A stretch of 32,980 nt of DNA from Pseudonocardiales bacterium (GTDB lineage Bacteria; Actinomycetota; Actinomycetes; Mycobacteriales; Jatrophihabitantaceae). The position numbers and the translations under genes were made by a program. Location: positions 1 through 32,980 of the forward strand of contig JAOPWD010000266.1 in the NCBI GenBank assembly GCA_025965875.1. Direction: 5' to 3'. Below the pieces are notes generated by a model that was not told the DNA's origin, did no database searches, and worked only from the letters and a program-made list of their open reading frames with translations. Below, in pieces: positions 27,362-32,980 of the stretch (position 1 is its first letter; every line of letters starts with the position of its first letter).

Positions 27362-29812
27362 TCAGCGGCGCTGGGCGAGCTGCGCGCGAGCGCGGTAGGC
27401 GTCGAGCATCGCGTGCGCGTAACGCACCTCGGCGAGCGATCCTCGCGTTGCCGGCAGCTCGACGGGACCGAGCGTGGTCACCGCAAGGAGCGATCCGCTC
27501 GCAACGCCTTCGTCGTCGACCGCCTCCACCCGCGGTTCGAAACCCAGCACGTCGGTCCACGGGATTCGGCTGCGCTTGAGGCCGACGCGCATCGACACGC
27601 GGCGATCATCGACCGTCAAGGCACTCATTCCCGCGTGCAGGCGCAGCCGGCGTGGTAGTGACAACGGGTCGATCTGGATGTCGCCGCCGAACTGCTGCAG
27701 GCGCCCGGGTCGCGGCACTCGCAATGCCGCAGCCGGTGCGCCGAAAGCACCCTGATCGGGCAGCGGAGATAGGCCGGCGGGCGGAATCGGATAGCTGACG
27801 TCGGTCTCCTGGCTGGGGACCGGTGGCGCGACCGGGGCAGGCTCCGGCGGGGGCGCGCTTGCCGGCACCGCCGCCGCGGTGTCAGTCCACAGCGGTTCGG
27901 GCCAGGGCAGCACGTCCGGCTCCTCGGCCGGCGCGACGGGCAGTGCGGGCGGGACCTCGGCGCGGGGTGGCGGTTGTGGCGGCGGCGGTGGCTGTGCTGG
28001 CAGGGGTGGTGGTGGCGGCGGCGCGGTCCACGCGCTACGACCGGGCAGGCTCGCTACCGGCATCGGCGGCCGCGGGGCACGCAGTGGATACGGCGCGCTT
28101 GGCGGTGCGGCGGCGACTCGCGGCAGGCTTGGCGGCGCAGGTGCGGCGGGAGCGTCGGTCGGCGGTGCCCACGCGGCGTCCAGCGACCCGGAGTGGGCTG
28201 GGAGTCGCTCGACCGGCGGCGCGGGCGTGTCCTGGGCCGCGGCGGGTGTGTCGGTCTCGGTGGGTGCAACGGTCGCGGGGGGAACGGTCGGCGGCGACTC
28301 GATGGCCGGTGCCATTTCCGGCTGCGGATCGGGTTCGGCCGCGTACGCGGGCACCGCCGCCGCTGGCTCCGGCTCGAAGTCAAACGGCTCGTTGGCCGGC
28401 GCCGCATGGGCCGGGGGCGCACCGCGGCGACGTGCCGCAGCGGCTCGCCAGTCGAGTTCTGGTGCCTGCACCTCGGCCCGGGCCAGAGGCTGCACACCGG
28501 CCTCTGGGACAAACGGGTCCGCGGCGTCCGGTTCCGGGGCAATCGGTTCCGAAGCAACCGGCTCCGAAGCAACTGGCTCAGGGGCAACCGGCTCCGGGGT
28601 AACCGGCTCAGCCGGAGGCAGGTCCTCGGACGGCGGGAGCGGGGCACCCGGTCCGGACCAGGTCGGCTCGGACCAGGTCGGTTCCGACCACGCCGGTTCG
28701 GTCCAGCTCGGCTCGGCCGGCGCCGGATCGGTCCACGGCAGCACGGCCGGCACCGACGCCGCGGGGACAGGCGGGGCGAGAGGCAGTGGCGGGACGGGAG
28801 GCAAAAACCGGGCTGGCGGCACGGGCGGAGACGGCATCGCGGCGGGCGGTGCGACGGCCACGGGAGGGGGCACCGGCACCGGCCGCTCCGGCATGCGGGT
28901 GATGGTCCCTGGACTGCCGCCGACGCCATTTGCTGTGTCGCGGATCAGGAATTGGGTACGCGGCCAGCCCTGGGCGGTCTCGATCTCTGCCAACTCGACC
29001 GCGAACTCCGCGGCGGTCGGTGGGCGATGGTCCTTGTCCTTCGACATCGCCCAAATCAACAAGTCCGACAACGGCACCGGCACCCCGTCGGCCACGACCG
29101 GCTGCACCGGGTCGCGCAGGATCCGCAGAATCACCGACGCCGGCGACTCGCCGTCATACGACCGGAACGCCGACTGCCCCAAGATGAGCTGGTAGAGCGT
29201 CGAGGCGAGCTCATAGACATCAGTGGCCGCCGACGTTGCGCCACCCTCGAGTAGTTCCGGCGCCGCGTGCAGGGTGGTGAAGTCGAACAACCCCGCCGTC
29301 GTCTGCGTCGACGACTGCAACATCGCTACCCCGAAGTCGGCCAGCGCAGGCTCGCCGAACTCGGTCACCAGAATGTTCTGCGGCTTCACGTCACGGTGCA
29401 GGATCTGCGCCCGATGCGCAGTCTCCAACGCACCGGCCACCTTGATCCCGATCGACACCGCCTCCGGCACGGGCAGTTGCGCCCCACCACGAAGCCGGTC
29501 AGAGACGGCATAGGAACACAGCTCCAACACCAACACCGGGCGACCGTCCGACACCGGGAACGTCCGGAACAACGTGACGATGTTCGGGTGCGCACTCAGC
29601 GCGCCCAGCGCCATCGATTCACGTTGGAAGGACTCCAGCGCGCGGGGGGACGCGTCGCGCACATTGAGCAGCTTGAGCGCCACCTGCCGGTTGGTGTCGA
29701 TCTCGCGAGCCCGATAGACCGTGGCCAGACTTCCGGTGCCGATCTCGAGGACATCGGCGAAGCCCGGAAACAGTTCCGTGCCCGAGGCGCGCACCTTCCG
29801 TCGCAGCGCCAC
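27362..29812 (-). CDS. PknK-like Ser/Thr protein kinase with Pro-rich linker and C-terminal PH-like domain (cytosolic)
   Basis: This 816-residue protein has a complete kinase domain at about 18-285: glycine loop GTGSLATVY (25-33), Lys47 (VALKLL), Glu65, the HRD motif His139-Asp141 with Lys143 and Asn146, DFG 159-161 and APE 184-186. The wording of LHRDVKPQNIL and FGEPALADFG is closest to mycobacterial PknK. A linker of some 400 residues rich in Pro, Ala and Glu follows. The last 115 residues form a PH-like fold containing SRIPWTDVLGFEP. No membrane helix is seen. GTG 29812 is chosen because GGGGAGG sits five bases before it; GTG 29818 is also possible. It converges on the transglutaminase-like gene and lies downstream of its paralogue. 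Confidence 0.88.
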   Translation of the reverse strand: MALRRKVRASGTELFPGFADVLEIGTGSLATVYRAREIDTNRQVALKLLNVRDASPRALESFQRESMALGALSAHPNIVTLFRTFPVSDGRPVLVLELCSYAVSDRLRGGAQLPVPEAVSIGIKVAGALETAHRAQILHRDVKPQNILVTEFGEPALADFGVAMLQSSTQTTAGLFDFTTLHAAPELLEGGATSAATDVYELASTLYQLILGQSAFRSYDGESPASVILRILRDPVQPVVADGVPVPLSDLLIWAMSKDKDHRPPTAAEFAVELAEIETAQGWPRTQFLIRDTANGVGGSPGTITRMPERPVPVPPPVAVAPPAAMPSPPVPPARFLPPVPPLPLAPPVPAASVPAVLPWTDPAPAEPSWTEPAWSEPTWSEPTWSGPGAPLPPSEDLPPAEPVTPEPVAPEPVASEPVASEPIAPEPDAADPFVPEAGVQPLARAEVQAPELDWRAAAARRRGAPPAHAAPANEPFDFEPEPAAAVPAYAAEPDPQPEMAPAIESPPTVPPATVAPTETDTPAAAQDTPAPPVERLPAHSGSLDAAWAPPTDAPAAPAPPSLPRVAAAPPSAPYPLRAPRPPMPVASLPGRSAWTAPPPPPPLPAQPPPPPQPPPRAEVPPALPVAPAEEPDVLPWPEPLWTDTAAAVPASAPPPEPAPVAPPVPSQETDVSYPIPPAGLSPLPDQGAFGAPAAALRVPRPGRLQQFGGDIQIDPLSLPRRLRLHAGMSALTVDDRRVSMRVGLKRSRIPWTDVLGFEPRVEAVDDEGVASGSLLAVTTLGPVELPATRGSLAEVRYAHAMLDAYRARAQLAQRR
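28527..28616 (-). repeat. Six imperfect 15-bp tandem repeats inside the kinase linker
   Basis: Six consecutive 15-base units (for example 28557-28571 and 28587-28601) differ by one to four bases and encode a repeated EPVAS/EPVAP pentapeptide in the linker of the kinase at 27362-29812. A neighbouring stretch (about 28655-28720) repeats a WSEPT pentapeptide pattern. Such tracts can change length by slippage without breaking the frame. Confidence 0.8.
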
Positions 29813-29877
29813 GAACACCTCCCCATGTGCGACAGCTGATGTCGCTCGCCGGCTGCCCGCCCGACGACCCCACCGAG

Positions 29878-29919
29878 ACTATAAGCGGGCTGTGCCGGTC
29901 CTCGAGGAGTGCCGCTTAT
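29878..29919. promoter_or_regulatory. Nested palindrome and -10-like box between the two kinase genes
   Basis: ATAAGCGG (29881-29888) and CCGCTTAT (29912-29919) are perfect 8-bp inverted repeats. Between them lies a perfect 10-bp palindrome, TCCTCGAGGA (29899-29908). On the minus strand the left arm overlaps TATAGT (29883-29878), a good -10 sequence located about 65 bases before the kinase start at 29812. No convincing -35 is visible. An operator controlling separate transcription of the downstream kinase is the simplest reading. Confidence 0.45.
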
Positions 29920-29947
29920 GCGCTCGAGGGCCGCTACTCCCCGTCGG

Positions 29948-31618
29948 TCACGGAGAAACCTGCGCCTGCATCCGGCTTCGGTAGGCCTCAAGCTGTTCAT
30001 ACAGCGATGCAATCTCCCACGGTTGGCGCCTGGTCGCGGCCAGCGGCATCGATCCACGGCCGCCGAACACGACGATCACACCGTGTGCCGAACGGGAGCG
30101 CCGCGACTGGTCGAGCTGTCCGTCGAAGGCCATGACGCTGTCCCACGGGATGACGATCCGCCTCAGTCCGTTGCGGTGCTGCAGACGGCGAGCGTTCAGA
30201 ACGAGGGTTGGACGACCCAACTGGGCGGCAGCGGCGGTGATCGAGAGCGCGGCCGAGAGAACCCCGACGACGAGCGCGGCACTGGAATTCCCGCCGCCGA
30301 ACGCGCGGGTCAGGACCACCGCCACCGTCACGATCGCCACCAACCACACGGCCAGGACCGTGGCCAGGACAGGCCTGGTAGCCGCGAACAGGCTCGCGCG
30401 CAGCACGACGCGCGGGCTGAGCCACGGGTCGGCGGCGTGCACCGCGTGCCGCGGGCCGGCAATCAACGGGAGCAGGGCCGGCGGCGCCGTCTCGCCGGAC
30501 TCGGGCGACGGTGTCGACGCCGATGCCAGCGGAGCAGCTGGCCGTGGCGGCGCAGGCAGCGGTGTCGTGAACACCGGCGCCACGGGCTGCGGCGGCGTGG
30601 CGGCCGCTGCGGGAGGGCGCGCCGCAACCAGCTGAGCGGACGGCGGCAACGGGGCAGCGGGCGGCACCTGGGTCAACCGTCGGGCGGCGGCCGACCGGGC
30701 CCGCGGGACTGTCACCGGTGCGCCGATGTCGCGGACCAGGAACGCCGTGCGCGGCCAGCCCTGCGCAGCTTCGATGCGGTCCAGTTCGAAGGCGAAGAAC
30801 TCGATGCTGGGTGGTCGCTCGCGCAGCCCCTTGGCCATGCTCCAGACGAGCAGGTCTGACAGATCCTGTGGCACGGTCTCGGACACCACGGGGCGCACCG
30901 GATCGCGCAGGATCCGCAGGATGACGCTCGCGGGCGGCTCCCCCGCGTACGCCCGGAACGCCGAACTGCCCGCGACCAGCTCGTACAACATCGAGGCGAG
31001 TTCATAGACATCAGTCGCCGCGGACGTCGGGCCGCCCTCCAGCAACTCCGGCGCGACGTGCACGTTGGTGAAGTCGAAGAGCCCGGCCGTCAGCTGCGTC
31101 GAGGACTGCAGCATCGCGACGCCGAAATCGGCCAGCGCGGGTTCGCCGAACTCGGTCATCAGGACGTTCTGCGGCTTCACGTCGCAGTGCAACACGCCGC
31201 CACGGTGCGCGGTCTCCAGCGCCCCGGCAATCTTGATCGCGATCGCCACAGCCTCCTGGACCGAGATCCCCTCGGGGCTGCGCTGTCGCTCGGCGACGGA
31301 GCCGTGGCACAGTTCGAGCACCAGCACCGGCCGGCCGTCGGGCAGGGCGAAGCTGCGGTAGAACGTCACGACGTTCGGGTGCGAGCTCAAGGCCCCCAGC
31401 ACGAGCGACTCGCGTTCGAAGGACTCCCGGGCCCGCGGGGATATCCCGGCGGTGTCGAGAACCTTGAGCGCGACGATCCGGTTGGTGGCCAGCTCGCGGG
31501 CGCGGTAGACGGTGGCCAGACTGCCCACGCCGATGGACGTGATGTCACCGAAACCCGCACGCGGCAGACCCGACTCGAGCGCGCGTTGCGCCAGCGCGCC
31601 CTCTCGACCCGCGATCAC
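29948..31618 (-). CDS. PknK-like Ser/Thr protein kinase, membrane-anchored, with C-terminal PH-like domain
   Basis: This 556-residue paralogue of the kinase at 27362-29812 has its kinase domain at about 22-290. Visible are GVGSLATVY, Lys52, Glu70, the catalytic loop His144-Cys145-Asp146 with Lys148 and Asn151, DFG 163-165, and APE. The HRD arginine is replaced by cysteine (LHCDVKPQN), so it is a non-RD kinase whose activation may not depend on activation-loop phosphorylation. A Pro/Ala linker follows, then two helices (about 407-466), and a 90-residue PH-like domain with RIVIPWDSVMAFDG. Kinase and PH-like domains would both lie inside. The start is GTG 31618 with GAGGG four bases upstream. 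The intergenic palindrome at 31673-31694 lies in its leader or promoter. Confidence 0.88.
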   Translation of the reverse strand: MIAGREGALAQRALESGLPRAGFGDITSIGVGSLATVYRARELATNRIVALKVLDTAGISPRARESFERESLVLGALSSHPNVVTFYRSFALPDGRPVLVLELCHGSVAERQRSPEGISVQEAVAIAIKIAGALETAHRGGVLHCDVKPQNVLMTEFGEPALADFGVAMLQSSTQLTAGLFDFTNVHVAPELLEGGPTSAATDVYELASMLYELVAGSSAFRAYAGEPPASVILRILRDPVRPVVSETVPQDLSDLLVWSMAKGLRERPPSIEFFAFELDRIEAAQGWPRTAFLVRDIGAPVTVPRARSAAARRLTQVPPAAPLPPSAQLVAARPPAAAATPPQPVAPVFTTPLPAPPRPAAPLASASTPSPESGETAPPALLPLIAGPRHAVHAADPWLSPRVVLRASLFAATRPVLATVLAVWLVAIVTVAVVLTRAFGGGNSSAALVVGVLSAALSITAAAAQLGRPTLVLNARRLQHRNGLRRIVIPWDSVMAFDGQLDQSRRSRSAHGVIVVFGGRGSMPLAATRRQPWEIASLYEQLEAYRSRMQAQVSP

Positions 31619-31672
31619 TGACCCTCGCCGCCGGATCTGGCGGTTGCGCTGAAAATCGCTGGGGCAAGGGCA

Positions 31673-31694
31673 ATTTCGATCGGAAGATCGAAAT
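31673..31694. promoter_or_regulatory. 22-bp perfect palindrome upstream of the membrane-anchored kinase gene
   Basis: ATTTCGATC (31673-31681) and GATCGAAAT (31686-31694) pair perfectly over nine bases around GGAA. It lies 55 bases before the kinase GTG at 31618 and about 210 bases before the divergent E1 gene. It is AT-richer than its surroundings. An operator for a dimeric regulator, or a hairpin in the kinase mRNA leader, are both possible. Confidence 0.55.
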
Positions 31695-31791
31695 CGTCCA
31701 TGACAGCCCTTCAGGTGTGATCCGCGTGAAGTTTAACTGCAGCCTATCGGGGCCGCAACTACCCGCCTGACGCCGGTGCGGCCAGCCACGT

Positions 31792-31859
31792 TGAGTGACG
31801 TATCTACTTGACCAGAGACGCCGATTGCGCCGTCTCTGATCTTCGCGATACGTCACTCA
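31792..31859. repeat. 68-bp double-palindromic interspersed element, copy B
   Basis: The outer arms TTGAGTGACGTAT (31791-31803) and ATACGTCACTCAA (31848-31860) are perfect, and the pairing extends one base further on each side. Inner arms GACCAGAGACG (31810-31820) and CGTCTCTGATC (31831-31841) pair with one mismatch, a G-U pair on one strand. Length and spacing are identical to copy A at 3553-3620. Outer arms are conserved exactly, while the loop and spacers differ and inner-arm changes mostly keep pairing. It sits between two divergent genes, where a terminator is not expected. Confidence 0.85.
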
Positions 31860-31907
31860 ACCAACCTCGTGGCAGGCGAGGCAGCGCGAGGCTGCAGAAT
31901 CGGGAGC

Positions 31908-32980
31908 GTGATAGCCCCCCGCGGCACAGTCGCCGCAAGCCCGCACGACCTGCTCGACCAGCACGTCCGCGACGGACTGTGCCGTCTGGCCGAACACGTC
32001 GACGCGCCGCCCTCGGATCCCGCCCTGCTGAGCGCGTTCGACGCAATGGCCGGCAGCCGACTACTCGACGTCGAGGCACGCCGGATGCGCGAGCGCGGCG
32101 AGGGGTACTACACGATCGGCTCGGCAGGGCACGAGTCCAATGCCTTCGTCGCGCAGGCGTTGCGGCCGAGCGATCCGGCGTTGCTGCACTACCGCTCGGG
32201 CGGCTTCTTCCTGGCCCGTTCGCTGCAAGCCGGCCGCTCGCTCGACGACGGCCTGCGCGCGGTGCTGCTGGGGCTGGCCGCCGCCGTCGCCGACCCGGCC
32301 TCGGGCGGGCGACACAAGGTCTGGGGTGATGCGTCGCTCGCCATCATCCCGCAGACGTCGACGATCGCCTCGCACCTGCCGCGCGCGGTCGGGGTCGCAT
32401 TCGCGATCGGACGGGCCAAGCGGCTGGGGCTGCCGACGCGCTGGGCCCCCGACTCGATCGCCGTGTGCAGCTTCGGCGACGCGAGCCTGAACCACTCCAC
32501 CGCCGTCGGCGCGTTGAACACTGCGGGCTACTGCGTCACTCAGGCGCTGCCGATGCCGCTGCTGTTCGTGTGCGAGGACAACGGGCTCGGCATCTCGGTG
32601 CCCACGCCGACCCGCTGGGTGGAGCAGGCCGCGCAGCGGCCGGGCATCCGGTATTTCGCTGCCGACGGCGACCACCCCGACGCGGTGCACCGCGCCGCCC
32701 GCGATGCCGTCGACACGGCCCGGCTCGAGCGACGCCCGGCGCTGCTGCACCTGCGTACGGTGCGCTACCTCGCCCACGCCGGCTCCGACGTCGAGTCCGG
32801 CTACCGCACGCCCGCCGCGATCGCCGCGGACCTCGACCGCGACCCGCTGTTGGCCCTGGCCGCGACGATCCGCGGCACCGACCTCGCCGCTCGGTACGCG
32901 GCGATCGCGCAACGCGTCCGTGAACTGGCGGCCGAGGTCGCCGACGCCCCGAAGCTGACGAGCGCGTCAGCCGTCATGGC
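31908..32980 (+). CDS. Thiamine-diphosphate-dependent 2-oxoacid dehydrogenase E1 component (3' end outside window)
   Basis: The frame runs from GTG 31908 to the window edge, at least 357 residues. MRERGEGYYTIGSAGHESNAFVAQAL and LLHYRSGGFFLARSL match the N-terminal part of E1-alpha subunits of branched-chain or related 2-oxoacid dehydrogenases. HKVWGDASLAIIPQTSTIASHLPRAVG is the usual region before the cofactor site. The thiamine-diphosphate motif is GDA (190-192) to CEDNG (222-226), a variant of GDG...NN. It could be an E1-alpha or the alpha half of an alpha-beta fusion; the missing end decides. Another in-frame GTG at 31869 begins right after the palindromic element. It is divergent from the membrane-anchored kinase gene. 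Confidence 0.85.
   Translation, partial: MIAPRGTVAASPHDLLDQHVRDGLCRLAEHVDAPPSDPALLSAFDAMAGSRLLDVEARRMRERGEGYYTIGSAGHESNAFVAQALRPSDPALLHYRSGGFFLARSLQAGRSLDDGLRAVLLGLAAAVADPASGGRHKVWGDASLAIIPQTSTIASHLPRAVGVAFAIGRAKRLGLPTRWAPDSIAVCSFGDASLNHSTAVGALNTAGYCVTQALPMPLLFVCEDNGLGISVPTPTRWVEQAAQRPGIRYFAADGDHPDAVHRAARDAVDTARLERRPALLHLRTVRYLAHAGSDVESGYRTPAAIAADLDRDPLLALAATIRGTDLAARYAAIAQRVRELAAEVADAPKLTSASAVM

Noticed and set aside
27879-29195. Long Gly/Ser/Ala-rich frames on the plus strand across the kinase linker
   Set aside because: They mirror the Pro/Ala/Glu-rich repeats of the kinase on the other strand. The kinase catalytic motifs decide the coding strand.

Overview
The window is about 33 kb of very GC-rich DNA with dense, strand-switching operons. 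There are many GTG starts and several stop/start overlaps of the form GTGA. Gene content and order point to an actinobacterium. From 11.4 kb down to 1.1 kb the order clpS - DUF2017 - mec - cysO - cysM - rhomboid - murI - metallo-beta-lactamase - rph - rdgB matches the Mycobacterium tuberculosis Rv1331-Rv1341 region, with a pncB gene beyond clpS as in M. tuberculosis. serB next to ctaD is also a mycobacterial pairing (Rv3042c/Rv3043c). The proteins diverge enough, and there are enough inserted genes, that a non-mycobacterial lineage (Frankineae/Nakamurella/Jatrophihabitans-like) is my guess; I cannot name the species.

Layout. 1-2.4 kb (minus): a cut-off gene start, a zinc alcohol dehydrogenase, rdgB and rph in one overlapping operon. 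2.5-3.5 kb: a YjbQ-family gene (plus) and a TMEM175-type channel (minus). 3.66-5.93 kb (minus): metallo-beta-lactamase (Rv1339-like), murI, rhomboid protease. 5.95-8.8 kb: a small membrane protein, a membrane-anchored sulfite-oxidase-family molybdoenzyme and a divergent DoxX-like protein, which interrupt the mycobacterial order. 8.8-11.4 kb (minus): the CysM/CysO/Mec cysteine biosynthesis module with DUF2017 and clpS. 11.6-14.7 kb (plus): pncB and pncA for NAD salvage, flanked by two related four-helix membrane proteins. 14.8-17.8 kb (minus): serB and ctaD.

18-19.2 kb: a GT4 mannosyltransferase like MgtA. 19.3-27.3 kb (plus): a cell-surface cluster of a 1,141-residue anchored protein with Fn3/Ig-like domains, a MoxR ATPase, a DUF58 protein and a transglutaminase-like membrane protein whose catalytic Cys and His are replaced. 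It faces two paralogous PknK-like Ser/Thr kinases (27.4-31.6 kb, minus), each ending in a PH-like domain and differing in membrane anchoring. The window ends inside a thiamine-diphosphate-dependent 2-oxoacid dehydrogenase E1 gene (plus).

The most interesting items are the surface-protein/MoxR/DUF58/pseudo-transglutaminase/two-kinase neighbourhood, a 68-bp palindromic element present twice (3.55 and 31.79 kb), palindromes in front of both kinases, and a hairpin-bearing leader before cysO. I see no tRNA, rRNA, CRISPR array, transposase or phage gene. No gene-free stretch exceeds 300 bases; the longest is 31619-31907, which holds two palindromes.
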